Positions 50,343 through 58,985 are shown, counted from the stretch's first letter. The stretch: 64,000 nt of DNA from Pantoea endophytica (GCF_002858935.1 NZ_PJRT01000025.1:124001-188000); one strand, 5' to 3'. Made by a program: numbers and translations. The notes: generated by a model from the sequence alone, not told the origin.

Positions 50343-50372
50343 AAAACCAGGCTGGCGACAGTCTGGTTTTTT
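50343..50372. terminator. terminator after the Ig-like gene
   Basis: AAAACCAG/CTGGTTTT with an inner CTG/CAG pair, then TTT; also usable by tatE from the other side. Confidence 0.75.
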
Positions 50373-50417
50373 ATCAACGTAATAAATATTTACACTTATT
50401 GACGTTCGGCGCAGAGA

Positions 50418-50621
50418 TTACTCTTTGTGGCTGACACGTTCAGCAGGCACTTCTTCAGCGCTGCTTTTGGATGCGCCGGATTCATCATCTTTCATGGCTT
50501 TTTTGAAGCCTTTGATTGCGGAACCCAGATCGCCACCCAGTGAACGTAACTTATTGGTGCCAAAAAGCAGTACGATGAGCGCACCGATGATCAGCAGTTT
50601 GGCAATACTGATACCTTCCAT
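50418..50621 (-). CDS. tatE: Sec-independent translocase subunit TatE
   Basis: 67 residues (E. coli 67). TatA-type: short periplasmic N-terminus, membrane helix about 5-20, hinge [24 protein letters not shown] as an amphipathic helix, then a charged tail. Works beside TatA in twin-arginine export. Located downstream of lipA as in E. coli, but with the Ig-like gene in between. Confidence 0.93.
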   Translation of the reverse strand: MEGISIAKLLIIGALIVLLFGTNKLRSLGGDLGSAIKGFKKAMKDDESGASKSSAEEVPAERVSHKE

Positions 50622-50719
50622 AATTTACCTTTCAACCAATGTGAAAAACGGACCTGACTATTAACGCGCAGTTTATAAACGGCCTCAACTGCAATCTGTA
50701 ACAGAGTGAGACCGCCTGC

Positions 50720-51490
50720 TCAGATAAAGCGGCTGAGAAATGCCTGCGTGCGCGGATGTTGCGGGTTACCAATCACCTGCTCCGGACTACCCTGCTCCAC
50801 TACCACGCCGCCATCCATAAACACCACGCGATCGGCCGCCTCACGCGCGAAACCAATTTCATGGGTCACGACAATCATGGTTAGCCCTTGATCGGCTAAG
50901 GTGCGCATAGTGGCCAGCACTTCGCCGACTAACTCCGGATCGAGCGCCGAAGTGGGCTCATCGAACAGCATCAGCGCCGGTTTAATCGCCAGCGCACGCG
51001 CAATCGCCACGCGCTGCTGCTGGCCACCGGATAGATGACGCGGCCAGGCATCGGCTTTGTCACTCAATCCCACGGTCGCCAGCAGCTCACGCGCATGCTT
51101 GAGTGCATCCTGCCGTGTAAATTTGTGCACACCTATCGGCGCTTCAATGATGTTTTGCAGCACCGTCATGTGCGGATAGAGGTTGAACTGCTGAAACACC
51201 ATGCCGATTTTCTGGCGCTGATGAGCAATTTTACGCGCCGACAGACGATGCAGAATACCGCGCTTCAGTTCATAACCGATCTGATCGTCACCGACCACAA
51301 TCGAACCGGCATTCATGTCTTCCAGATGGTTAATGCAGCGTAAAAAGGTGGATTTACCCGAACCTGATGGCCCGAGAATCACCACCACTTCACCGGGAAA
51401 CACATCGAGATCGATGCCTTTCAGCACTTCATTATCGCCATAACTCTTCTGCACATTACGCGCACGCACCAGTGGCTGAACTTCACTCAT
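50720..51490 (-). CDS. amino-acid-type ABC transporter, ATPase
   Basis: 256 residues of the GlnQ/HisP type. Walker [10 protein letters not shown] near residue 40, signature [15 protein letters not shown] near 149, Walker [16 protein letters not shown] near 169, switch VVTHEIGFA. Last gene of a five-gene operon; starts within the stop of the permease gene (4-base overlap). It carries a longer insert ([16 protein letters not shown]) between Walker A and Q-loop, as in HisP-like ATPases. The substrate cannot be read from this subunit. Confidence 0.9.
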   Translation of the reverse strand: MSEVQPLVRARNVQKSYGDNEVLKGIDLDVFPGEVVVILGPSGSGKSTFLRCINHLEDMNAGSIVVGDDQIGYELKRGILHRLSARKIAHQRQKIGMVFQQFNLYPHMTVLQNIIEAPIGVHKFTRQDALKHARELLATVGLSDKADAWPRHLSGGQQQRVAIARALAIKPALMLFDEPTSALDPELVGEVLATMRTLADQGLTMIVVTHEIGFAREAADRVVFMDGGVVVEQGSPEQVIGNPQHPRTQAFLSRFI

Positions 51491-52446
51491 ACATCCTCCT
51501 TCAGACGGTGCGCGACGGCAGGCGCGGCTTCGTTAGCAGCAACGCGACGTTTATTCACCACCGTGCGGGTGGTGCCACGGGCGTAGTAACGCTCGATGGC
51601 GGACTGGCCAAGGTTAAGAATCGAGGTGATAAGCAGATACCAGATCACCGCAACCATCAGCATCGGGATAATTTCAAAGGTGCGGTTATAAACCGCCTGC
51701 ACTGAGTACAACAGATCGCCCATAGCGATCACACTTACCAGCGAGGTCGCTTTGATCATGCTGATCAACTGGTTGCCGGTAGGCGGAATAATTGAACGCA
51801 TCGCCTGTGGAATGATCACGCGGCGCAGCGCACGACTGCGACTCATGCCAAACGCCTGGGTGGTTTCGACCTGACCGTTATCCACTGACAGCAGGCCGGC
51901 GCGAATGATCTCGGCCATATAAGCCGCTTCATTGAGCGCCAGTCCGGCAATGGCTGCGGTCAGTGGCGTGATCAGATCGTTGGTGTTCCAGCTGGCAAAA
52001 GTGATATCCGTCCACGGAAGAGTGATTGCGATGGTGGGAAACAGCGTCGACAGGTTGTACCAAAAGATCAGCTGTACCAGCAGCGGCGTACCCCGGAAAA
52101 ACCAGATGTAGAGGGACGATAAGCCGCTCAGCAATTTGTTTTCCGAGAGACGCCAGACGCCCAACAGCAGCCCGAGCAGCGTGCCGAGAATCATCGACAC
52201 CACCGTCAAGCCGAGCGTGACCTGCAGGCCTTTCATCACCGAACCTTCGGTGAACCACTGCAGCACCACGTTCCACTCGAAATTGGGGTTGGTCGCCACC
52301 AGCCAGAGGAAGTTCGCGGCAATAACCAGCACCAAAATCCATGAGATCCAGCGCCCATAAGTGGGCGCACTGCGGGCAAAAGCCACATCGCGCTGCTGCA
52401 CGTCGGCCTTATCCCTGGCTCGCGAATTGTTGGTGACCGGACTCAT
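51487..52446 (-). CDS. amino-acid-type ABC transporter, permease
   Basis: 319 residues, longer than GltJ or GltK because of an N-terminal cytoplasmic extension of about 35 residues and a basic tail of about 35. The first membrane segment is about 36-55. EAA loop [23 protein letters not shown] near residue 205. A single permease is present, so the channel is probably a homodimer. Overlaps both neighbours by 4 bases. Confidence 0.88.
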   Translation of the reverse strand: MSPVTNNSRARDKADVQQRDVAFARSAPTYGRWISWILVLVIAANFLWLVATNPNFEWNVVLQWFTEGSVMKGLQVTLGLTVVSMILGTLLGLLLGVWRLSENKLLSGLSSLYIWFFRGTPLLVQLIFWYNLSTLFPTIAITLPWTDITFASWNTNDLITPLTAAIAGLALNEAAYMAEIIRAGLLSVDNGQVETTQAFGMSRSRALRRVIIPQAMRSIIPPTGNQLISMIKATSLVSVIAMGDLLYSVQAVYNRTFEIIPMLMVAVIWYLLITSILNLGQSAIERYYARGTTRTVVNKRRVAANEAAPAVAHRLKEDV

Positions 52447-53330
52447 TTTGCTGCCCCTTGCGCCAGGTTACGTCCCGGTTGCTGCAACACGTTGCCGTCT
52501 AATTTCCACTTCTTCATGATGGCCGCGTAAGTGCCATTACTGAACAGCTCTTTGTACGCATCCAGCACCACGTTGCCGAGTTCAGAACCCTTGGGTACCA
52601 CGGTGCCCTGGAAAATGTCGCCAAAGCCGTTTTTCTTGCCTTTGCCTGACAGCTCCAGCTGACCATTGGCCTGTTCGATGAAGTATGTCAGCGGCGCCTG
52701 CGAGGAGAAAAAAGCATCGGAACGTTTTGAACGCACGGCTAAAATCGACGATGGCTGGTCGGTGAAGGATTGCACCACCACCGCCGGTTTACCCGCCGCG
52801 ACACAGGCATCGGACTGCTTGCGAATCACCTGCTCTGCTGAACCGGCCGCCATTACCGCAATGCGTTTACCGCAGGTATCTTCCAGACCGTTAATCTTCG
52901 AGGGATTGCCTTTCTGCACGCCAAACACCACGAACTCCTGCACGAAGTCGATAAAATCAACCTTCTGCTGACGATCCGGATAATCGCCAATCGGGCCAAT
53001 CGCCATCTGGTAGCGGCCGGAATTAATGCCGGTGAGCACGCCCGATAAACCGCTGACGGTGGCATGTTCAATCTTCACGCCCAGCAATTGTGCCAGCGCT
53101 TCGGTGAGATCGGCGGAAGCGCCGTCCATTGAGTGCGGACCGTTAACGATCTCATACGGAGGAAAAGATCCGTTGTTCACCGAGATCATTTTACCGCTGC
53201 TTTTGATCTCTGCTGGCAGACGATCGTGCAGCGCCTGATCCACTTTTTGCGCAGGAATCACGTCGGCGGCCTGAGCGAAACAGGCCGTGAGGCCCAATGA
53301 CAGCGCGATGGCGGTAGCAAGAATTTTCAT
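52443..53330 (-). CDS. amino-acid-type ABC transporter, substrate-binding protein
   Basis: 295 residues, SBP_bac_3 family. The N-terminus ends LTACFAQA, which can be cut after AQA (soluble periplasmic protein) or, if LTAC acts as a lipobox, lipidated at C17; the first looks more likely. PPYEIVNG near residue 57 and MDGASADLTEALA near 68 form the ligand cleft entrance. Substrate unknown: the usual arginine that grips amino-acid carboxylates cannot be placed with certainty by eye. Confidence 0.88.
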   Translation of the reverse strand: MKILATAIALSLGLTACFAQAADVIPAQKVDQALHDRLPAEIKSSGKMISVNNGSFPPYEIVNGPHSMDGASADLTEALAQLLGVKIEHATVSGLSGVLTGINSGRYQMAIGPIGDYPDRQQKVDFIDFVQEFVVFGVQKGNPSKINGLEDTCGKRIAVMAAGSAEQVIRKQSDACVAAGKPAVVVQSFTDQPSSILAVRSKRSDAFFSSQAPLTYFIEQANGQLELSGKGKKNGFGDIFQGTVVPKGSELGNVVLDAYKELFSNGTYAAIMKKWKLDGNVLQQPGRNLAQGAAK

Positions 53331-53349
53331 CAGTCAGATTCCCCAGCGA

Positions 53350-54144
53350 TCAAAGTGGTTTAAGTTCGGGACGCGCAAAACAGCGATTTTCCAGCACCGG
53401 CAGTACGCTGCGTGCGTAGGCGATGCGCTGTGGATCGAGATCGGCAAACACCAGCGCGGCCGATTCCGGCGCTTTGGCAATCGCCACGCCCAACGGATCG
53501 ATTACCAGGCTGTTGCCGATATTGCGTGGCCCGCATTCGCCCACCGCCACCATGTAGCAGGTGTTTTCCAGCGCACGCGCGGTGGTCAGCAATTCCCAGT
53601 GCATCTCTTTCAGCGGGCCTTTCACCCACGCTGCCGGCAGCACCAGCACATCCGCGCCGTCAAGCACTAAGCGACGCGCCAGCTCCGGAAAGCGCACGTC
53701 GTAGCAGGTCATCAACCCGACTTTCATGCCCGCCACGTCAACCAGCGGCGGAATTTCGCGCCCCGGATTTACGCGCTGCGACTCCTGCATGGCGAAGGCA
53801 TCGTAAAGGTGCAGTTTCACGTACTCGGCGATGATTTCGCCGTTGCGAATGGCGATCAGCACATTGAGCGCCTTCTGCCCTTCTGTCGGCACGTGCACGC
53901 TCATCATGGTGGTCAGATTGTTGCCTTGGCTAACCGCCAGCAGCTGCGTGACGAAAGGACCATCAAGTGGCTGCGCCGCTTTCAATACCAGATCAGGATC
54001 GGCGATATCACGCGCCAGCACGCCTTCCGGCAGCACCAGCAGATCAGCACCGCCTGCCAATGCCTGGTTCATCAATCCGATGCAGATATCGGTGTTTTCC
54101 TGCCATTCGCGGCTGACGGCAAATTGTCCCATTGCTACTTTCAT
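53350..54144 (-). CDS. ybeM: carbon-nitrogen hydrolase YbeM (deaminated glutathione amidase-like)
   Basis: 264 residues of the nitrilase superfamily with the full Glu-Lys-Cys triad: E40 in LVLPEGVLARD, K110 in YVKLHLYDAF and C147 in LMTCYDVRFPE. It matches E. coli YbeM over its whole length; related Nit1/NitA enzymes destroy deaminated glutathione. In E. coli ybeM stands alone after tatE. Here it is the second gene of an operon (2 bp after the SBP-fold gene, 19 bp before the ABC importer genes), so it may instead act on an imported amide. Confidence 0.88.
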   Translation of the reverse strand: MKVAMGQFAVSREWQENTDICIGLMNQALAGGADLLVLPEGVLARDIADPDLVLKAAQPLDGPFVTQLLAVSQGNNLTTMMSVHVPTEGQKALNVLIAIRNGEIIAEYVKLHLYDAFAMQESQRVNPGREIPPLVDVAGMKVGLMTCYDVRFPELARRLVLDGADVLVLPAAWVKGPLKEMHWELLTTARALENTCYMVAVGECGPRNIGNSLVIDPLGVAIAKAPESAALVFADLDPQRIAYARSVLPVLENRCFARPELKPL

Positions 54145-54146
54145 GG

Positions 54147-55106
54147 TTATTCTCCTTGCGCCGCAGCCGGAAAAATCGCTTCCGGCGTCAGCAATGTTTG
54201 GGTTAGGCCTTGCTGGAACAGCTCATTCGCAAAGTCGGCAATCATCTTTTTGTTAACGGAAAATCCGTTCTGATTCCAGTTGGCCGGTAATTCCTGCGCG
54301 GTGCGCCGCAAATCGTCCAGCAGCCACGGCGTGGTGTCGGCGTATTTCTCGCGCTTCTTCATCCACATCTGGTACGAACGATCGATGATGTCGCTCAGCG
54401 CCTGAGGCAGCCACGGATGCGCCTCCGCTAAGGCGGGCTTCAGTGCCAGTAAGTGAATGCCCGGCACATAACCGACGCGATTAAAGTAGTCGCGCTCGGC
54501 AGCGGCAAAATCCACCTGCAGCTGACGCAAACCCGAATCGGCGAGGAAAAAACCTTCCGGCATAAAAGGGGTAAACACAGCATCCAGCTCGCCCGCTTTC
54601 AGCAACGCGATCAGTGGACGCTCACCTGGCGCCGGTTCAATACGCCCCGGACGACCAAAACCGGCCAGACGATCAACAATCGGGTGATCCTCAGTCAAAC
54701 GCCCGGCAAACCAGTACGCATCATCAATCTCCACGCCCGCTTCACGCAGCACGGTGCGCGTCCAGGTGTTGCCTGAATCCTGCCAGCCGGTGACGCCGAT
54801 TTTTTTACCTTTCAGCTGCGCTGGCGAGGTAATCGGGCTGTCGCTGCGCGTAATGATGCAGCGCTGACGGAAACCGCGCATCAGAAAGTGTGGCAGGCCC
54901 AACAGTGAAGTGTCACCTTTTGCCCGGGCCTGAGCAAAGCGGCTAAACGACACTTCACCGGCATCGTATTTATCGCTGGTGGCGAGGTTATCCACCAGCG
55001 TGCCAACGCGATCGATCTCCAGCGTGAAACCTTCCGGCTTGATATCGCCAAGTGCCAGCGGTGTGAAGTAATCCCAGTCACGTACCGCCAGTCTGATGGT
55101 TACCAT
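54147..55106 (-). CDS. SBP-fold protein without signal peptide (4,5-dihydroxyphthalate decarboxylase-like)
   Basis: 319 residues beginning directly with a strand (VTIRLAVRDWDYFTPLALGDI), with no export signal. It has the type 2 periplasmic-binding-protein fold of NMT1/SBP proteins: SPAQLKGKKIGVTGWQDSGNTW near residue 94 and AGELDAVFTPFMPEGFF near 172. Cytoplasmic members include 4,5-dihydroxyphthalate decarboxylase, so an enzyme is more likely than a transporter part. It is first in the operon, 137 bp from the divergent MocR regulator. Reaction unknown. Confidence 0.72.
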   Translation of the reverse strand: MVTIRLAVRDWDYFTPLALGDIKPEGFTLEIDRVGTLVDNLATSDKYDAGEVSFSRFAQARAKGDTSLLGLPHFLMRGFRQRCIITRSDSPITSPAQLKGKKIGVTGWQDSGNTWTRTVLREAGVEIDDAYWFAGRLTEDHPIVDRLAGFGRPGRIEPAPGERPLIALLKAGELDAVFTPFMPEGFFLADSGLRQLQVDFAAAERDYFNRVGYVPGIHLLALKPALAEAHPWLPQALSDIIDRSYQMWMKKREKYADTTPWLLDDLRRTAQELPANWNQNGFSVNKKMIADFANELFQQGLTQTLLTPEAIFPAAAQGE

Positions 55107-55203
55107 AGTTTTGCCTTCCCCGTCTGTTCTGCCAGCCCTGCGGCTGTGATTATTTATGCAGCAAATAGTGCTTGAATTTGAGTCTAAATCGCGAATACTA
55201 ATC

Positions 55204-55232
55204 TGAACAATCTATTATTTGTTACTGAACAA
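55204..55232. promoter_or_regulatory. direct repeat in the MocR-operon intergenic region
   Basis: TGAACAA at 55204-55210 and again at 55226-55232, 22 bases apart (two helical turns), with the inverted TTTGTTA between. MocR-type regulators bind such spaced direct repeats; it lies 12 bases before the regulator start. Confidence 0.4.
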
Positions 55233-55243
55233 AGGATTTTCTT

Positions 55244-56599
55244 ATGACGCAAAGTGTGGATTTGGAGTGGCTCAGCCAGCAGATCACGGATGCTTCGGTG
55301 AAAGGCATCACGCATGCGGCATCCACGCTAATTCGCGATGGGCAGATTGCGGTGGGCATGCAGATGCCGGCGGTACGCGAGTTGGCTGAGCGATTGGGCG
55401 TGAGCCCGGCAACCGTTTCCGCTGCCTGGGCGCAACTGAAGAAGCAGAAAGTGCTGGCGGGTAAAGGTCGCAGCGGCGTGTGGGTGAGCGGTAACAGCGT
55501 GATGCCGCGTCCGATTCGCTTCGAGAAGATCGGCAATTACGGCGAGAATATTCAGGCGTCACTGGCGATGGCCTCACCGGATCCAACGTTATTGCCGGAT
55601 CTGCGTCGGGCGATGCTGGCGGGCATTGCGTCGCCGCAACTGAATAGTTATCAGCGTGAGGCGATTTCACCGCAATTGCAGGATGCCGTAACGCCACGTT
55701 GGCCCTATCCCGCCGAAGCCTGGTTGGCAACCGATGGCGGCTTCGATGCCATGAACCTGATCGTGCAGACGTTGCTGTCACCGGGCGATCGTGTAGTGAT
55801 CGAAGATCCTACCGCCACGCGATTACTGGATATTTTAGACAACATGGGTGCAGAAATTCTGCCGCTGCCCTGTGATGAGCAAGGTCCCATTCCCTCGGCG
55901 CTGATCACGCTGATGCAGAAATCTCCGGCGATGTTTATCTATCAACCGCGCACACATTCCGCCACCGGAAACAGCGTGAGCCAGCGTCGCAGTGCAGAGC
56001 TGGCGCGCGTGCTGGCAAACAGCAGCACCGTCATTGTCGAAGATGACGGCATTGGCGATCTGTCGCGCTACCCGGTGTTTAGCCTCGGCTTCCACTATCC
56101 CGAACGCGTGCTGCACGTGCACTCGTTTTCCAAAGCTTATGGGCCGGATTTGCGGCTGGCGGTGTTATCAGGCACCGCAGAAATGGTGAAGCGCCTGCAA
56201 GCGTGGCGCAACTTTGGCGTGAGCTGGACCAGCCGTATTTTGCAGGATGCCGTGGCGTGGATGCTCAATGATGAAGAGACTCAGCAGCGTATTCAGCAGG
56301 CTAAAGCCACCTATGCGCAGCGTCGCCAGCAGTTACTGGCCGCGCTGGCGAAACGCGGTCTGGTGCTGGAAGAGCGCGATGGTTTGAGCGTATGGATTCC
56401 GGTGGAATCGGAGCAGTACGCGATGATCACGCTAGCCGCGCGCGGTATCGCCGTGCTGCCCGGAGAACGCTGTAGCATAAGCAGCCGGCAGTTCATTCGC
56501 GTCAGCGCGGCGCTGCTGCCTGTTGCACAACTCGACAGCATCGCCGATGCCATCGTGATAGCCAGCGGACGCGAGCTCAATCTTAACCCAGAGCTTTAA
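55244..56599 (+). CDS. MocR-type (GntR/aminotransferase fusion) transcriptional regulator
   Basis: 451 residues. GntR winged-helix domain about 8-82 (MPAVRELAERLGVSPATVSAAWAQL). Then an aminotransferase-like domain with PLP lysine K297 in HSFSKAYGPDLRL and DDGIGDLSR near 268. Such proteins sense an amine or a vitamin B6 form and usually control an adjacent divergent operon. Its divergent neighbour is the five-gene SBP-fold/ybeM/ABC operon. It overlaps the GNAT gene tail-to-tail by 17 bases. Confidence 0.88.
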   Translation: MTQSVDLEWLSQQITDASVKGITHAASTLIRDGQIAVGMQMPAVRELAERLGVSPATVSAAWAQLKKQKVLAGKGRSGVWVSGNSVMPRPIRFEKIGNYGENIQASLAMASPDPTLLPDLRRAMLAGIASPQLNSYQREAISPQLQDAVTPRWPYPAEAWLATDGGFDAMNLIVQTLLSPGDRVVIEDPTATRLLDILDNMGAEILPLPCDEQGPIPSALITLMQKSPAMFIYQPRTHSATGNSVSQRRSAELARVLANSSTVIVEDDGIGDLSRYPVFSLGFHYPERVLHVHSFSKAYGPDLRLAVLSGTAEMVKRLQAWRNFGVSWTSRILQDAVAWMLNDEETQQRIQQAKATYAQRRQQLLAALAKRGLVLEERDGLSVWIPVESEQYAMITLAARGIAVLPGERCSISSRQFIRVSAALLPVAQLDSIADAIVIASGRELNLNPEL

Positions 56600-57008
56600 T
56601 GTGATAGCGCGGTGATTCCACATAGCCTTCACGCGCATAGAACTGGTTGGCTTTGAGGCGCGATGAATGGCAGTGCACTTCCATACGGTCGCAACCGCGT
56701 GACCGCGCCAGCTGTTCGGCGTGGTTCAATAACTGCTGCCCGCTGCCTTTGCTGCGCTCGCCTTCGGCAATACAGAAGTAGCTGATGCGCGCAAAATCGC
56801 CGGCCAATGCCAGCTGCGGAATAAAGTGCAACGAGAGAAAGCCCAGCACCTGATTGCCGTGTTCCGCGACCAACAACATTTCATCGGGATGATGAATAAG
56901 CTGCGCCAAACGTGTATCGATAAATCCTTCCGTCGCGCTATAACCTAATTCGGTTAGCAACGCGCTCAATGCAAAACTGTCTTTTGCCTGTGCCTGACGT
57001 ATGTTCAT
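56583..57008 (-). CDS. GNAT-family N-acetyltransferase
   Basis: 141 residues with the acetyl-CoA motif EGERSKGSGQQLLNHAEQLAR near residue 81 and the C-terminal NQFYAREGYV strand. Starts MNIRQAQAKDSFALSALLTELGY. Substrate unknown. Converges on the MocR regulator with a 17-base overlap of the coding ends, so the two may affect each other's expression. Confidence 0.82.
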   Translation of the reverse strand: MNIRQAQAKDSFALSALLTELGYSATEGFIDTRLAQLIHHPDEMLLVAEHGNQVLGFLSLHFIPQLALAGDFARISYFCIAEGERSKGSGQQLLNHAEQLARSRGCDRMEVHCHSSRLKANQFYAREGYVESPRYHIKALG

Positions 57009-57148
57009 CCTGCCTCCTCATTTTCCCTGAGCAGTTATATAGCGTTGCCGGACAAAAATCTGCAAGTAAGCATTGTTGTGGCTATGTTACGGAAGTTATC
57101 TGTGAGATGTGCCGCAGAATCTGCCTTGTCACGAGAATGTCATAACGG

Positions 57149-57165
57149 CTTAAGGCTGGCTTAAT
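57149..57165 (+). promoter_or_regulatory. PmrA (BasR) box-like repeat
   Basis: CTTAAG-GCTGG-CTTAAT: two half-sites with the 5-base spacing of the PmrA consensus YTTAAK-N5-YTTAAK. It lies 45 bases before the 32-codon membrane peptide gene. Confidence 0.55.
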
Positions 57166-57210
57166 CTGGCATTGGCATGCTGAGGGAAATATCTTTCTAA
57201 GGCAGGCGAA

Positions 57211-57309
57211 ATGAAGAACCTTATTCCACGCACTTTCGATGAGTTAATGGCACTGAGCATCAGCATGCTTGCCTTAGCGAGCTGGATGATTATTTGGTGG
57301 CGAGCCTAA
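57211..57309 (+). CDS. 32-residue membrane peptide, PmrR-like candidate
   Basis: ATG at 57211 after AGGCGAA; product starts MKNLIPRTFDELM and has one membrane helix (about 12-30) ending in WMIIWWRA. Salmonella PmrR is a 29-residue, PmrA-activated inner-membrane peptide that begins MKN, has one helix, and inhibits the LPS-modifying kinase LpxT. Length, start, topology and the upstream PmrA-like box agree, but sequence identity is low and the locus is different, so the match is tentative. Confidence 0.5.
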   Translation: MKNLIPRTFDELMALSISMLALASWMIIWWRA

Positions 57310-57317
57310 AAATGAAT

Positions 57318-57346
57318 AAAAAAAACCCGCCAGAAGGCGGGTTTTC
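57318..57346. terminator. terminator shared by cspE and the 32-residue peptide
   Basis: AAAAAAAACCCGCC AGAA GGCGGGTTTT: A-run/T-run on both sides of a GC stem. Confidence 0.88.
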
Positions 57347-57364
57347 AGAATTCGAACTGTTAAA

Positions 57365-57574
57365 TTACAGTGCGATAACGTTAGCAGCTGATGGGCCTTT
57401 AGCGCCGTCAGTGATTTCGAACTCAACGCGTTGACCTTCAGCCAGAGTTTTGAAACCGTTGCTGTTGATTGCAGAGAAGTGTACGAATACATCTTTGCTG
57501 CCATCTTCTGGAGTAATGAAACCGAAGCCTTTCGACTCATTAAACCACTTTACGTTACCTTTGATCTTAGACAT
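57365..57574 (-). CDS. cspE: cold-shock-family RNA chaperone CspE
   Basis: 69 residues, nearly identical to E. coli CspE. RNP1 motif KGFGFI near residue 15 and RNP2 VFVHFSAI near 28. Antiterminator and mRNA-binding protein made at all temperatures. Lies downstream of pagP on the same strand as in E. coli; its own leader of about 150 bases lies between. Confidence 0.97.
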   Translation of the reverse strand: MSKIKGNVKWFNESKGFGFITPEDGSKDVFVHFSAINSNGFKTLAEGQRVEFEITDGAKGPSAANVIAL

Positions 57575-57724
57575 CTATATTACCTTTACATGAAAAAAGG
57601 ACACTAAACTGTGTCGACGTCTAGTACAGCAATTGCGGTGACATTTGTCCAGTGCGTTTTGATGAAAAAGTGATAAATATTGATTTTTTGCATGCCGATC
57701 ACACTTTATGCGTGCCGCCAGCGC

Positions 57725-58297
57725 TTAAAACTCAAATCTCAGCCATGCAAAGTAAACGTTGCCGTTATTGTAAGTGCCAGGAATATAAGTCATTTGGAAA
57801 GTGGCTGGACCATATCCAATTGATGCTAAAGGCAATATCAGCGGAACCGGGATGTAGCGCCAGTTATCCCGCGCCGTTACACCCGCCGTGTATCCGGCGC
57901 CCAAATGAAAGTTCTGATCGCTAAGCGGTCGCCAGGTCGCTTCCCAACCGTAACCGCCAATCGGCTCCCATTTATTGAAGGAGTCCTTGAACGCCATCAG
58001 GTACAAACCGTGCCAGTTACCTTTCTCATCCCAGCGCGAAACGCCCGCACCTGCGCCCCACGGGCGCTCGTTGTATTTATCGATGTGTTCATCGTCGTAA
58101 GTCCAACGGTTGTGCCAGGTAATCGCCGGCAGATAAAAATCATAATTCTGCGGTTGCGACCAGGTTTGCGACACGTTATCGCTAAAGGTGTTCCAGCCTG
58201 ATTTGATGGCTTGTGAAGTTGTTACCGCTGATGCCGAAAATGAGACCGATGAGGTCAAAATGCAGCCTAACAAAACTGCAGAAAAGTGCCGATTCAC
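57725..58297 (-). CDS. pagP: lipid A palmitoyltransferase PagP
   Basis: Outer-membrane beta-barrel enzyme that adds palmitate to lipid A, raising resistance to cationic peptides. 190 residues, GTG start. Signal peptide 1-24. Catalytic residues: H62 in ITWHNRW and D105, S106 in AFKDSFNKW. The conserved end [17 protein letters not shown] is intact. No clear PhoP box is seen upstream, although pagP is PhoP-controlled in Salmonella. Confidence 0.95.
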   Translation of the reverse strand: MNRHFSAVLLGCILTSSVSFSASAVTTSQAIKSGWNTFSDNVSQTWSQPQNYDFYLPAITWHNRWTYDDEHIDKYNERPWGAGAGVSRWDEKGNWHGLYLMAFKDSFNKWEPIGGYGWEATWRPLSDQNFHLGAGYTAGVTARDNWRYIPVPLILPLASIGYGPATFQMTYIPGTYNNGNVYFAWLRFEF

Positions 58298-58666
58298 AAC
58301 GTAATTTCCTGTTAATTCATGCTGAAAAAATGCACTACCCTGAGGTAAATTTTTCAGATTCTTGTACGACGCATTCCTAAGTAATCGCCAAAAGGATATT
58401 AAACAACAGGCTTAATATCTCCAGGCTAATTCTCGGTTGACGGCGAATTTTACCTCATGCGGAACGTGAAATTGAAACGCCGGATAAACGGAAAGGTATT
58501 ACTGAGGGATGTACACAAAGTGCAATCATGTTGTGATGATGACGGCAAGCAATGAGATAGCTTTCAGTGACTTAGTGTCAACTATTCACGCATGGAATAA
58601 ATTAACAAAATTTATCAATTGAACTCGCCCGACGAATAAGATAAATCTCGATACTCCAGGACGGAG
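58298..58666. other. gene-free stretch between pagP and the zinc-ribbon gene
   Basis: About 370 bases, A/T-rich after 58560. It must hold the divergent pagP and zinc-ribbon promoters; I see no certain -35/-10 pair, operator or small gene here. Confidence 0.5.
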
Positions 58667-58683
58667 ATGGGGAAAAAACTGAC

Positions 58684-58869
58684 ATGACTATTCGTTGTAG
58701 CCGCTGCGGTTGCACTAAATTTTTTTACACCTTAACGGACTGCAAACAGGTCGATGCAATAAATCATCATGGCGCCTGCTGCGCACAATGTCAGAAACCG
58801 TTGACGCTGGGCGATCTTATCCTGCCGATTGCGTCTTTTAATGACAGCGAAAAATCCTATGCTGAATAA
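58684..58869 (+). CDS. small zinc-ribbon protein, YmcF/YnfQ-like
   Basis: 61 residues. Two CxxC knuckles: CSRCG at residues 5-9 and CAQCQ at 33-37, followed by DLILPI. The arrangement (RC-x2-C, then GAxC-x2-C, then T-x-D-x-x-L-x-I) is that of the E. coli YmcF and YnfQ small proteins, which are encoded beside cold-shock genes; here cspE is 1.1 kb away. The gene's ATG overlaps the stop of a six-codon leader frame (58667-58687), which carries the better ribosome binding site. Function unknown. Confidence 0.65.
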   Translation: MTIRCSRCGCTKFFYTLTDCKQVDAINHHGACCAQCQKPLTLGDLILPIASFNDSEKSYAE

Positions 58870-58871
58870 AA

Positions 58872-58901
58872 AATTCAGGCACCCGCAGGTGCCTGTTGTT
58901 G
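58872..58901. terminator. bidirectional terminator between zinc-ribbon gene and yohP
   Basis: CAGGCACC CGCA GGTGCCTG with TTGTTGTT on the plus side and an AATTTTTT run on the minus side. Confidence 0.85.
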
Positions 58902-58985
58902 TCAGAAAATCAGTTTAAAGACGCCTGTTAGTGTCAGTAACCCAACGATGAAGATGATGGCGATGACCCACAGAATTATTTTCAT
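58902..58985 (-). CDS. yohP: 27-residue membrane protein YohP
   Basis: ATG at 58985 with AAGGAG eight bases upstream. Product MKIILWVIAIIFIVGLLTLT-GVFKLIF is 27 residues and matches E. coli YohP (also 27) at almost every position: MKIILW start, GLL centre, TGVFKxIF end. YohP is a single-helix inner-membrane protein whose mRNA reaches the membrane before translation and which can insert without classical targeting. Convergent with the zinc-ribbon gene. Confidence 0.9.
   Translation of the reverse strand: MKIILWVIAIIFIVGLLTLTGVFKLIF

Noticed and set aside
58390..58430. PhoP box upstream of pagP
   Set aside because: Only one half-site (TGTTTA on the minus strand) is acceptable; the partner at the right spacing is poor.
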